A stretch of 64,000 bases of DNA from Schlegelella_A sp965246805. Lineage in GTDB: Bacteria > Pseudomonadota > Gammaproteobacteria > Burkholderiales > Burkholderiaceae_C. The stretch's first letter is position 1. Each line of letters begins with the position of its first letter. The DNA lies in contig CBDFFO010000006.1 in the NCBI GenBank assembly GCA_965246805.1, positions 186,001 to 250,000 of the forward strand, written 5' to 3'. Below, in pieces: positions 35,092 through 44,970 of the stretch. Below the pieces are notes generated by a model. It saw nothing but the letters and a program-made list of their open reading frames with translations. It was not told where the DNA came from and made no database searches. The translations under genes were made by a program, and so were the position numbers.

Positions 35092-35616
35092 ATGCTCGCG
35101 ATCGATCGAAACCAACCGTTCCGATTAGCCGAGATCGAGTCGCTGGCGCCGTTCGAGGCGCTCTACACGACGGCCGGAGACGACGAGGCTTGCCTGCGCC
35201 TCACCTCGATCGATGCCGACGAGATCCAGCTCATCCCGCTCGACCCTGCGTCGGATCGCGGCGCCACGCGCGGCTCGAACCAGCGCGCTGCCGACAAGCT
35301 GGCACGCCTTAAGGGCGATGGCTCGGTCTTTCTCGATGGCCGCGTGCTGGCGACGCTGTTGAGATCGGCTGGGGGCGTGCCGGCGCACTGGCGCGGTGTC
35401 GTGACGGCGAAGGGCGACCCCGCTGGCGCTGCGACGATCCGCTTCTACGGCTCGCGTTTCCGGTCGATCGAGACCGGCGCCGTTCATGTGCTCGGCCTCG
35501 CCTGGGACGGTGGCCGCTGGGCCGTCGAACTCGAACCGGTGGAGGACGATGGCCGCGTGGCTTGCGCCGCCATCGTGGGCACAATCACGGAGTCGAGCTG
35601 GGCCGCGGGCGACTGA
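35092..35616 (+). CDS. Conserved-looking hypothetical protein (174 aa)
   Basis: I do not recognise this family. The frame encodes 174 residues with codon use like its neighbours and GGAG about twelve bases before the ATG. The sequence is soluble, with a strand-rich C-terminal half (GAVHVLGLAWDGGRWAVELEPVEDDGR region, about 125-151) and no signal, membrane span, Cys cluster or obvious catalytic motif. It begins 61 bp after the oxidoreductase gene on the same strand and ends directly against the stop codon of the AraC-type regulator gene. The coding call rests on length and codon pattern only. Confidence 0.6.
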   Translation: MLAIDRNQPFRLAEIESLAPFEALYTTAGDDEACLRLTSIDADEIQLIPLDPASDRGATRGSNQRAADKLARLKGDGSVFLDGRVLATLLRSAGGVPAHWRGVVTAKGDPAGAATIRFYGSRFRSIETGAVHVLGLAWDGGRWAVELEPVEDDGRVACAAIVGTITESSWAAGD

Positions 35617-36570
35617 TCAACCGGCTTCCCGCGCCGAGCGCCGGTACGCCGACGGCGCCATCCCGAAACGCTGCTTGAAGCGCCGAGTGAAATATGCCTG
35701 GTCGGCGAAGCCGACCGCATCGGCCACGGCGTTGATGCGCTCGTCGGCGCTCGCCAGCAGGTCGCGTGCACGGTCGAGGCGGCGCGCCGTGACCCATTCG
35801 ACGAACGCCTGGCCGGTCTGTTTCTTCAGCACTTGAGACAGGTAGCCCGACGAGAGGTAGGCGGCCTCGGCCGCCTTGTCGAGCGAGATCTCGTGCGCGA
35901 GGTTGTCGTCGATGTACTTCATCACGCGACCGATCGCCGCGTTGCGACCCTGCACGACCATCTGCCGTTCGGACAGCGCGAGCAGCTCGCTCGAAAAGCG
36001 CTCGGTGGAGTAGCCGATGAGCTCCGACAGCGCGCCGCGAATGCGCTCGAGCGTGCCGAGCGTGCGGTGGTGGTTGAGCTCGGTCATCCGGTCGAGCAGC
36101 GACCGCACATGCGCGAAGCCGGGCTCGTCGAACCTGAAGTCGAGCCACCCCTCGTAGATGAACGGTGCGAGTTCGGGGTGGTGCGTGATCGACGCTTCTT
36201 CCATTTCGAGCGAGCCGAGCGCGAAGTCGTGGCGCAGCAGGTTGCTCGCGAAGTTGATCACGCGGTATTCGCTGCCTGGGTCGTGCATCGCGACGTGCAC
36301 GCGGTACGGCAGCACGAAGACCAGTGAACGCGCGGGCATTTCGCGGCTCGCGCCGCCGATCACGTGCGTGAAGCGGCCGGACACGTTGGCGAAGATCTGG
36401 AAGAACTCGTGCCGGTGCGGCGTGACGACCGGCGCCCGGGCGGTCTGGTCGCGGATCTCGAAGTCGAGGCGCTCCGAGCGTTCGACCATCTTGTAGGTGT
36501 GCACGTCTTTCCGTGCATTCACCTTCCCCGGCAGAGGGGGGTCTTGGACGAGAGCCGATTGGGGCCGCAT
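35617..36570 (-). CDS. AraC-family transcriptional regulator
   Basis: A 317-residue regulator from the ATG at 36570, with GGAGA just upstream. An upstream in-frame start would overlap the divergent promoter. The N-terminal cupin-like ligand domain (about 35-170) contains TPHRHEFFQIFANVSG. The C-terminal double helix-turn-helix (about 215-312) has AEAAYLSSGYLSQVLKKQTG and the family signature INAVADAVGFADQAYFTRRFKQRFG. It diverges from the alcohol dehydrogenase-led catabolic cluster and is its probable regulator. A nested palindrome in the intergenic region is a good operator candidate. Confidence 0.92.
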   Translation of the reverse strand: MRPQSALVQDPPLPGKVNARKDVHTYKMVERSERLDFEIRDQTARAPVVTPHRHEFFQIFANVSGRFTHVIGGASREMPARSLVFVLPYRVHVAMHDPGSEYRVINFASNLLRHDFALGSLEMEEASITHHPELAPFIYEGWLDFRFDEPGFAHVRSLLDRMTELNHHRTLGTLERIRGALSELIGYSTERFSSELLALSERQMVVQGRNAAIGRVMKYIDDNLAHEISLDKAAEAAYLSSGYLSQVLKKQTGQAFVEWVTARRLDRARDLLASADERINAVADAVGFADQAYFTRRFKQRFGMAPSAYRRSAREAG

Positions 36571-36649
36571 GCATGTCTCCAGCGGGCCAGTATGCGACAG
36601 CGCCGCAGCGGGAAAACCCTCTGTTTGCAGCGCCCGCGGCGCGCGCCGT

Positions 36650-36684
36650 TTGGACGATTCAAGGATTCTCTTGAACGCATCCAA
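36650..36684. promoter_or_regulatory. Nested palindrome, probable AraC-type operator
   Basis: TTGGA (36650-36654) and TTCAAG (36658-36663) are mirrored by CTTGAA (36670-36675) and TCCAA (36680-36684). The result is a two-tier dyad of about 35 bp. It ends 18 bp before the -35 hexamer of the catabolic promoter, a normal activator position. Confidence 0.5.
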
Positions 36685-36702
36685 GACCCGCTCCGGAACG
36701 CC

Positions 36703-36731
36703 TTGCAGAGCCCACCGCGGACTCGTAGATT
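36703..36731 (+). promoter_or_regulatory. Putative sigma-70 promoter of the catabolic cluster
   Basis: TTGCAG (36703-36708) and TAGATT (36726-36731) are separated by 17 bp and end 34 bp before the alcohol dehydrogenase ATG. The -35 hexamer is imperfect, consistent with activator dependence. Confidence 0.5.
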
Positions 36732-36765
36732 GCGCCCCTCACCGACCCTTGGAGGAGACCCACCC

Positions 36766-37917
36766 ATGAACACCGCGACCGATGCCGCATACCTCTCGAA
36801 GCGCAGCTACGACATTCCGCAGACGATGAAGGCCTGGGTCCTCGACGACCCCGATCAGCTGCGCTTCGTCGACAAGCCCGTGCCCACGCCCGGGCCGGCC
36901 GAGGTACTGGTTCGCATCGACGCGATCGCGGTCTGCGCGACCGACCTCGAGATCATCCACAAGGGCCCGCCCGCGATGATTCAGGGCGGCCTGCCGTTCA
37001 ACAAGAACTTCACGCCGGGCCACGAGTACATGGGCACCGTGGTGAAGCTCGGCGCGGGGGTCGACGAATACCGCATCGGCGACCGCGTCGCCGTCGAAGT
37101 GCACGCCGGCTGCAGCCGCTGCGAGCGCTGCCGCGAAGGCATGTACACGGCCTGCCTTAACTACGGCAAGAACTACGGCGACCAAAACAAGGGCCACCGC
37201 GCGAACGGCTTCACGACCGATGGCGGCTTCACGCAGTACGCGATCAACAGCGTCAACACGCTCGCGCACGTGCCGGAAGACATGAGCGACGAGGAAGCGA
37301 CGCTGATCGTCACGGCCGGCACCGCGATGTACGGCCTCGACGTGATCGGCGGCCTGGTCGCCGGGCAGTCGGTGGTGGTGATGGGCCCGGGCCCGATCGG
37401 CCTGATGGGCGTGGCGGTCGCGAAGGCGCTCGGCGCCGGCGAGGTGATCTTGACCGGCACGCGCGACAACCGCCTCGAGATGGGCAGGAAGCTCGGCGCC
37501 GACCACGTCGTCAACGTGACGAAGGAAGACGCGGTCGCCAAGGTGAAGGAATACACCGACGGCGGCGCGCACTACGTGCTCGAGTGCTCGGGGGCGCCGA
37601 ACGCCGTGAACGACGCGGCGGCGATGCTCAAGCGCGGCGGCCGCATCTGCCTCGCGGCATTCCCGGGCCAGCCGGTGCCGATCGACGTGGCCGCGCTGGT
37701 GCGCAACAACATCTACATGTACGGCATTCGCGGCGAGGGCCGCAGCGCCACGCACCGCGCGGCATCGCTGATGGGCCAGAAGCGCTTCAGCGCCAAGCTG
37801 ATCCACACCCACACCTTCCCGCTCGAAGAGGTGCCGACCGCACTGCGCTACGCCCGCGAGCGCATCGACGATGCGATCAAGGTCGTCGTGAAGATGAGCC
37901 ACGCGGACGGCTGCTGA
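36766..37917 (+). CDS. Zinc-dependent alcohol dehydrogenase (MDR family)
   Basis: A 383-residue medium-chain dehydrogenase with a strong GGAGGAG site nine bases before its ATG. Catalytic zinc ligands are expected at CATDLE (Cys near 59) and GHEYMG (His-Glu near 86). Structural zinc cysteines lie in CSRCERCREGMYTAC (about 110-124). The NAD(P)-binding Rossmann motif reads VVVMGPGPIGLMGVAVA. It oxidises a secondary alcohol or polyol to a ketone or aldehyde. It is the first gene of the AraC-controlled cluster. The molybdenum hydroxylase genes follow 23 bp on, suggesting alcohol-to-aldehyde-to-acid steps on the same substrate. Confidence 0.9.
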   Translation: MNTATDAAYLSKRSYDIPQTMKAWVLDDPDQLRFVDKPVPTPGPAEVLVRIDAIAVCATDLEIIHKGPPAMIQGGLPFNKNFTPGHEYMGTVVKLGAGVDEYRIGDRVAVEVHAGCSRCERCREGMYTACLNYGKNYGDQNKGHRANGFTTDGGFTQYAINSVNTLAHVPEDMSDEEATLIVTAGTAMYGLDVIGGLVAGQSVVVMGPGPIGLMGVAVAKALGAGEVILTGTRDNRLEMGRKLGADHVVNVTKEDAVAKVKEYTDGGAHYVLECSGAPNAVNDAAAMLKRGGRICLAAFPGQPVPIDVAALVRNNIYMYGIRGEGRSATHRAASLMGQKRFSAKLIHTHTFPLEEVPTALRYARERIDDAIKVVVKMSHADGC

Positions 37918-37940
37918 TCGCCTCTATCCAGGCCCTCGCC

Positions 37941-38855
37941 ATGCTGACCTACGACCGCTACGAGACCGCGACGACGCTCGTCGAGGCGTTCGACGCGCTC
38001 GAGCGCACGCCGGGCGCCCGCCTCGTCGCCGGCGCGACCGACCTGCTGCCGTGGGCCCGCGAAGGTCGTGCGGGCGACGTGCATCTCGCGGGCCTGGTCG
38101 ATGTGAGCCGGGTGCCGGAACTCGGCGGCGTGTCGCTCGGCGGCGATGGCCGCATCTCGATGGGCGCGGCGACACCGATCGCCGCGTTCCTGAACGATCC
38201 GCTGTTGCAGCAACAGGCGCCGGTGCTTGGCCGCTGCGCGGTCTGGTTCGCCGACAACCAGATCCGCGAGCAGGCCACCATCGGCGGCAACCTGATCAAC
38301 GCGTCGCCGGCGGGGGATGCGTTCCCGGCGTTGTTGGTGATGAACACGCGCGTCACGCTGGCGCGCCGTGAGGAGGGCGTGATTCGCGAGCGCAACGTGC
38401 CGCTCGGCGAGTTCATGACCGGGCCGGGCCGCACCGTGTGCCAGCCAGGCGAGATCATGACTCGCCTCGACTTGGACGCGTTGCCCGAGCACAGCGGCGC
38501 GTTCGAGAAGGTCGGTCATCGGCGCTCGCTGGTCATCTCCACCGTCTGCCTCGCCGCGCTGGTGAAGCTCGACAAGACCCGACAGCGGATCGAGGACGCG
38601 CGGGTCGCAATCGGCGCAGTCGGGCCGGTGCCCGAGCGCCTGCCGGAAGTCGAGGACCGGCTCGCCGGTGTGCAGATCACGCCGCGCGCGCTGCGCGATG
38701 CGGCGATCTCGGTCGTCGATCGGGTGCGGTCGCGCAGCCGCCAGGCCTACCGGCGCGAGGTGCTCGTGAACTTCGTCGAACGCGGTCTGGCGTCGGCGCT
38801 CGCGCACGCCGGGCACGACGTCGATCGTCTGCCGAAGGTGTACGACCATGTCTGA
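37941..38855 (+). CDS. Molybdenum hydroxylase FAD subunit (CoxM/XdhB type)
   Basis: A 304-residue medium subunit of the xanthine dehydrogenase/CO dehydrogenase family. The FAD-binding PCMH domain shows ARLVAGATDLLPWAR (about 27-41) and the flavin motif ATIGGNLINASPAGD (about 112-126). The CO_deh_flav_C domain covers the C-terminal third (GAFEKVGHRRSLVIS, then RVAIGAVGPVPERL). It takes electrons from the Fe-S clusters of the next protein to FAD and on to an acceptor. Its stop codon overlaps the start of the next gene by 8 bp, so the subunits are made together. Confidence 0.92.
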   Translation: MLTYDRYETATTLVEAFDALERTPGARLVAGATDLLPWAREGRAGDVHLAGLVDVSRVPELGGVSLGGDGRISMGAATPIAAFLNDPLLQQQAPVLGRCAVWFADNQIREQATIGGNLINASPAGDAFPALLVMNTRVTLARREEGVIRERNVPLGEFMTGPGRTVCQPGEIMTRLDLDALPEHSGAFEKVGHRRSLVISTVCLAALVKLDKTRQRIEDARVAIGAVGPVPERLPEVEDRLAGVQITPRALRDAAISVVDRVRSRSRQAYRREVLVNFVERGLASALAHAGHDVDRLPKVYDHV

Positions 38856-40799
38856 TCAAGGCGCCCTCGAGCGCGCCGGCGTGGCGCCGACGGTGACCGT
38901 GAAGGCGACCGTCAACGGTCGTGCGGTGCATCGGCTGGTGCCCATCCACTATCGCCTGATCGACTTCGTCCGCGAAGAGCTGAAGCTCACCGGCAACAAG
39001 GAAGGCTGCGGTGCCGGCGAGTGCGGCACGTGCTCGATGTTCGTCGACGGCAAGCTCGTCAAGAGCTGTCTCACGCCGGTCCAGAAGATCGAAGGCTGCG
39101 CCGTCGAGACCGTCGACGACCTCGACCGCGACGCCGGCATGACGGTGCTGCAACGCGCGTTCCACGCTTGCGGCGCTAGCCAGTGCGGCTATTGCATCCC
39201 GGGCATGGTGATGGCCGGCACCTCGACGCTGCGCGACCACCCGAACGCCAACCTCGAGCAAATCAAGGAAGGCCTCGGCGGCAACATCTGCCGCTGCACC
39301 GGATACCAGAAGATCCTCGACGCCGTCGAGCTCGCGCGCGACGTGATCAACGGCGCGAAACCGGCCACCGCGCTCGACGAGGTCGAGGCCACAAGCTTCA
39401 TGGGTCACCGCACGCGCCGCCTCGACGCGCCCGCGAAGGTGACCGGCGCGATCAGGTACGCCGCCGACGAATGGCGCGCCAACATGCTGCACATGCAGGT
39501 GCTGCGGAGCCCTCACCCGCATGCCCGCATCGTGCGGATCGACACCGCGCGGGCACGCGCGCTCGACGGCGTCGAAACGGTCATCACCTGCGACGACGTA
39601 CCCGGCGTCGACAACTTCGGCGTCTTCATCGAAGACCAGCCGATCATGGCGCGCGGTGTCGTGCGCTATGTGGGTGAAGCGGTCGCGGCGGTCGCGGCCG
39701 AGTCGGTCGAGATCGCGAAGGCGGCGCTCGCGCTGATCGACATCGAATACGAGGTGTTGCCCGGTCTCTTCGATGTCGATGCCGCGATGGCCGAGGGCGC
39801 ACCGCAGCTGCACAGCTTCGCGGCCGGCAACGTTTGCAAGCACACCCGCATCCGCAAGGGCGACGTCGACGCGGGCTTTGCCGAGGCCGATGTCGTCGTC
39901 GAGCAAACCTACCGTACCGCGGCGATCGAGCACGCGTACCTCGAACCCGAAGCGGGCCTCGCCTACGTCGAGCCCGATGGCTGCGTGACGGTGGAGTCGC
40001 CGAGCCAGAACATCACGCATCACCGCCACCTGCTCGCCAAGATCCTCGGCCGTCCGATCAACAAGGTGCGCATGATCATGAGCACCGTCGGCGGCGGTTT
40101 CGGCGGCAAGGAAGACATGATCTACCAGGGCATGTTGGCGTTGGCCGCGATCAAGACGCGGCGGCCGGTGCGTTACGTCTACACGCGGGAAGAGAGCTTC
40201 GTCTCGACCGCCAAGCGCCATCCGTTCCGCATCCATTACACGATGGGTCTGAAGCGCGATGGCCGCATCACGGCCACAAAGATGGTGATGCACGCCGATG
40301 GCGGCGCCTACGCGATGTCGACGCCGGGCGTGATGAACAAGTCCGCGATCCTCGGCCCCGGGCCCTACGCCATCGAGAACGTCTGGGTCGATGCGATCGG
40401 CATCTACACCAACAACACCCCGAGCGGCGCCTTCCGCGCGTTCGGCGCGTTCCAGTCGGAGTTCGCGACCGAATCGCACCTCGACCTGTGCGCCGAGAAG
40501 CTCGGCATGGACCCGGTTCAGCTCCGGCGCATCAACCTGATGCGCGACGGCGCGACGACCCACACTCGCCAGCAGCTCGACCGCGTGCTCGCGGTCGAAT
40601 GCCTTGAAGCCGCGATCAAGGCCGCCGGCTGGGATGCCGGCGTGCCGCACCGCGAGGGGCAGGGCATCGCGCCGCGCCGAGACGTCGGCGGCGCCGGCAC
40701 GCGCGCGCCGTGCACGCTCGGCGCGCACCTCTCGGACCGCGCGTTCGTGGCGACCGAAGAAGTCGCACCGAATGCAGCGCCCCGGATGACGAGCCCGAT

Positions 40800-40803
<4 letters not shown>
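38848..40803 (+). CDS. 2Fe-2S domain fused to N-terminal half of molybdopterin-binding subunit
   Basis: A 651-residue fusion. Residues 15-170 are the small Fe-S subunit. The plant-type [2Fe-2S] cysteines are Cys54, 59, 62 and 74, and the four-helix cluster has Cys113, 116, 148 and 150. Residues from about 186 are the large subunit (GHRTRRLDAPAKVTGAIRY, GGGFGGKEDMIYQG, PSGAFRAFGAFQ). That domain stops near 600 (LEAAIKAAGWD). The last 50 residues look unlike the family, and the remainder of the subunit is in the next gene, joined by an ATGA overlap. A separate small subunit and an unbroken large one are the norm. Confidence 0.85.
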
Positions 40804-41882
<1,079 letters not shown>

Positions 41883-41909
41883 CAACCCCCAAAGACCCGG
41901 AGACACACC

Positions 41910-42893
41910 ATGACCTTCCGATCCTTTGCTACGCTCGGCGCCTTGATGCTCGGGCTCGTGACCACCGCGAGCCAGGCGGTGCCCACCGCGACCGAATACC
42001 CCACGAAGCCGATCGAGCTCGTGTGCATGTTCCCGGCCGGTTCGTCATCCGACATCGTCGCCCGCTTGCTCGGCGACGGCATGGGCAAGGCGCTCGGCCA
42101 GGTCGTCATCGTCAACAACAAGCCAGGCGCGGGCGGTGGCATTGCGTACAAGTACGTGCAGTCGGCCAAGCCCGACGGCTACACGCTGGTCTTCAATTCG
42201 AACTCGGTGTCGACGGTCTACTACTCCGGCATGACGCCGTTCGACTACCGCGCGTTCGACCCCGTGGCGCGAGTGACGATCGAGAACCCGGTGATCGCGG
42301 TGCGCGACGACGCACCCTGGAAAGACCTGAAGGAGTTCTTCGCCGCGGCGAAGTCGAAGCCAGACAGCATCAAGGTCGGCAACTCGGGCACCGGCAGTCA
42401 CACGCACTTCTCGGCGGTCGCGTTCATGGCCGAGCAGAACGCCGATGTGATCCACGTGCCGTTCGCGGCATCGCAGGTCGTCTCGTCGCTGCTCGGCGGC
42501 TTCATCGATGCGGTCGTGCAGTTGCCGAGCGCGCTTGCGCCGCAAGTCGCGGCCAACAAGATCCGCATCCTCGGTGTGCTGGCGTCGGTGCGCGACCCGG
42601 CGTTCCCGAAGGTGCCGACCGCTGCCGAGCAGGGCTTCAGTTATCGCGCCGAACTGTGGCGTGGCGTCGCGGCGCCGAAGGGCACGCCGGCAGCGGTGAT
42701 CGCCCGCCTCGAGGCCGCGCTGAAGATCGCCGTCAACGCGCCGGAATTTAAGTCGCAAGGCGACAAGATCGGCTTCGTGCCGGCGTTCCAGCCATCGAAG
42801 GAATTCGGCACCACCATCGCGACCGAAGACGCGCTGATCGGCCCGTTGATGACGAAGGTCGGGCTCAACACGCTGGTGGCCAGCCCTAAATGA
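41910..42893 (+). CDS. Bug-family (TctC-like) extracytoplasmic solute receptor
   Basis: A 327-residue periplasmic binding protein with a signal peptide (1-23, cleavage near SQA). The Bug signature follows: YPTKPIELVCMFPAGSSSDI, then GQVVIVNNKPGAGGGIAY. Later come HVPFAASQVVSSLLGGFIDA and the tail EFKSQGDKIGFVPAFQPS. Bug receptors are very numerous in Burkholderiales and bind carboxylates or small aromatics for a TctAB permease, often encoded elsewhere, as appears here. Its stop codon overlaps the TPP enzyme start by 4 bp, so it probably recognises this cluster's substrate. Confidence 0.92.
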   Translation: MTFRSFATLGALMLGLVTTASQAVPTATEYPTKPIELVCMFPAGSSSDIVARLLGDGMGKALGQVVIVNNKPGAGGGIAYKYVQSAKPDGYTLVFNSNSVSTVYYSGMTPFDYRAFDPVARVTIENPVIAVRDDAPWKDLKEFFAAAKSKPDSIKVGNSGTGSHTHFSAVAFMAEQNADVIHVPFAASQVVSSLLGGFIDAVVQLPSALAPQVAANKIRILGVLASVRDPAFPKVPTAAEQGFSYRAELWRGVAAPKGTPAAVIARLEAALKIAVNAPEFKSQGDKIGFVPAFQPSKEFGTTIATEDALIGPLMTKVGLNTLVASPK

Positions 42894-44812
42894 ACCGGAT
42901 GACCGACCAGCCGGTGCTGCTGGTGCCGGGCACTGAGGGCATGCAGGCGCGGGCGGCGGCGATCGCCGCGGCCGGTGGGCTCGAAGCCGCGCTCGCGTCC
43001 GGTGCGCTGCCGAACGGCCTTCGCGTGTCGCTCTCCGAGGGGCTGGTGCTCGGTCTGCTGAAGCAACGCGTCACCAAGTACCTCGCGATCTTCGGCCACG
43101 GCTGCACCGATCTCGGCGAGGTGCTCCGGCACTACACGAACGCGGGCGTGACGCGCACCTTCGGCTTTCGCAACGAAGTGGAAATGGCGCACGCCGGCAC
43201 CGCGCTCGCGTGGTGCTACGGCGAGACCTGCGCCGTTGTTACTTCGATCGGGCCGGGCGCGTTGCAGGCGATGGCGGGCTCGCTCGCGGCGGCCAGCAAC
43301 GGCGTCGGCGTCTATCACCTGTACGGTGACCAGACGACGCACGGCGAGGGCTTCAACATGCAGCAGATCCCGAAGCCGCAGCAGCACCTGTATGGGCAGA
43401 TGACGGCGTTGATGGGGCAGAGCCACGTGCTGCACACGCCCGAGGCTTTGCGCGATGCGCTGCGCAAGGGCACGCAATGCGTTCACCACCCGGTCAAGCC
43501 AGGGCCGTTCTTCCTGCTGCTGCCGATCAACACGCAACCGCAGCTGATCGATGACCTCGACCTCACGACCCTGCCCGGGCGCTTGCAGGTCGCACGCACG
43601 ATGGTCGCGGATCGGTCGATCATCAACGAGGCGGTCGCGTTGATAGGGCGCCATCCGCGCATCGTGTTGAAGGTGGGCGGCGGCGGTCGGGCGTTCGCCG
43701 CACCGATCCGCCGACTCGCCGAGCGCTGCGGCGCGGCCGTCGTGCTCTCCCCCGGCTCGACCGGCGTGTTGCCCGACGGCCATCCGCAGAACATGCACGT
43801 CGGCGGCAGCAAGGGCTCAATCAGTGGCAACCATGCGATGAGCGAAGCCACGCTGCTGATCGCGATCGGCACGCGGGCGGTGTGCCAGGCCGATTGCTCG
43901 GGCATCGGTTATCCGAAGGTCGAGGCTGTCATCAACCTCAACGCCGATCTCGGCGACCTCACGCACTACAACCACACGCTGGCGCTGCCGGGCGACATCG
44001 GTGCCGTCATCGGACAGTTGCTCGGGGGACTCGGCGACGCGAGCAGTCCGAAGGACGAGCCCGATGCCACCGCCCGCAAGGCCTGGCTCGACGCGTGCGC
44101 GACCAAGAAGATGAGCTGGAAAGCGTTTCTCGCATCGCGCCAGTGCTTGTCGTTGCAAGACGCCGTGTGGCAACGCGCGGTGATGACACAGCCGACCGCC
44201 ATCAAGGTGGCCTGTGACTTCGCCAAATCGGTCGACGCGGTGAAGTGGTTCGACGCCGGCGACGTGCAGGCGAACGGCTTCCAGACCGTCGAAGACGACC
44301 GGCCCTTCGACACCTTCACCGAATCGGGCGCCTCGTACATGGGCTTCGCGACGTCGGCCATCACGTCGGCCGGGCTCGCCGACAAGCCGCGCTACGCGAT
44401 CGCGTTCACCGGCGACGGCTCGTTCATGATGAACCCGCAGGCCTTGATCAGCGCCGTCGAGCACGGCGCGCGCGGCACCATCGTGATTTTCGACAACCGC
44501 CGCATGGCCGCGATCTCCGACCTGCAGCGCGCCCAGTACGGCGCCGACTTCCGCACCAACGACAGCGTCGCGGTCGACTACGTGCAGCTGGCCGGCAGCG
44601 TGCGTGGCGTGCTCGCGCTCGGTGGCGGCGACACCGCCGATTCGTTGCGCGCGGCGTTGCAGCAGGCGCACGCGCACCCGGGCTTGGCGGTGATCCACGT
44701 GCCGGTCTATGCCGGCGATGATCCGGAAGGCGGGCTCGGTGCCTACGGCTCGTGGAACGTCGGCAATTGGTGCGACGACGTGCAGCGTCGCTATCAGCAC
44801 GCGAGCATATGA
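42890..44812 (+). CDS. Thiamine diphosphate-dependent enzyme, IolD/acetolactate synthase-like
   Basis: A 640-residue TPP enzyme. The N-terminal pyrimidine-binding domain holds the activating glutamate in FRNEVEMAHAGTALA (about residue 93). The central domain contains KVGGGGRAFAAPIRRLAERCG. The C-terminal diphosphate-binding domain has GDGSFMMNPQALISAVEHG, then IVIFDNRR (about 507-535). The longer N-terminus and GPGALQAMAGSLAA fit the IolD group (trihydroxycyclohexanedione hydrolase) more than true acetolactate synthase. No other iol gene is present. It may cleave or condense a diketone made by the dehydrogenases of this cluster. Confidence 0.8.
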   Translation: MNRMTDQPVLLVPGTEGMQARAAAIAAAGGLEAALASGALPNGLRVSLSEGLVLGLLKQRVTKYLAIFGHGCTDLGEVLRHYTNAGVTRTFGFRNEVEMAHAGTALAWCYGETCAVVTSIGPGALQAMAGSLAAASNGVGVYHLYGDQTTHGEGFNMQQIPKPQQHLYGQMTALMGQSHVLHTPEALRDALRKGTQCVHHPVKPGPFFLLLPINTQPQLIDDLDLTTLPGRLQVARTMVADRSIINEAVALIGRHPRIVLKVGGGGRAFAAPIRRLAERCGAAVVLSPGSTGVLPDGHPQNMHVGGSKGSISGNHAMSEATLLIAIGTRAVCQADCSGIGYPKVEAVINLNADLGDLTHYNHTLALPGDIGAVIGQLLGGLGDASSPKDEPDATARKAWLDACATKKMSWKAFLASRQCLSLQDAVWQRAVMTQPTAIKVACDFAKSVDAVKWFDAGDVQANGFQTVEDDRPFDTFTESGASYMGFATSAITSAGLADKPRYAIAFTGDGSFMMNPQALISAVEHGARGTIVIFDNRRMAAISDLQRAQYGADFRTNDSVAVDYVQLAGSVRGVLALGGGDTADSLRAALQQAHAHPGLAVIHVPVYAGDDPEGGLGAYGSWNVGNWCDDVQRRYQHASI

Positions 44813-44820
44813 CCGTCGCG

Positions 44821-44868
44821 CCCTCACCCCTGCCCTCTCCCCCTTGCGGGAGAGGGCAGGGGTGAGGG
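44821..44868. repeat. Large perfect hairpin (21-bp arms) after the TPP enzyme gene
   Basis: The arms 44821-44841 and 44848-44868 are exact complements around the 6-nt loop CCTTGC. The core CCCTGCCCTCTCCC-type sequence is like the dispersed palindromes between genes in many proteobacteria. It could end transcription from the upstream genes, though no T-tract follows. Confidence 0.75.
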
Positions 44869-44970
44869 TCGTCGCGGACCGCAACGGATGATTTCGATGA
44901 GACATCGAGACCATCGAACTTCGGCGACCGAACTCGCGATCGAGAATGACGGCATTTGGATCAAAGCCCC

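Noticed and set aside
42890..44812. Calling the TPP enzyme an acetolactate synthase of isoleucine-valine synthesis
   Set aside because: No ilvH or ilvC nearby, the N-terminus is longer, and the context is catabolic. IolD-like is the more cautious label.
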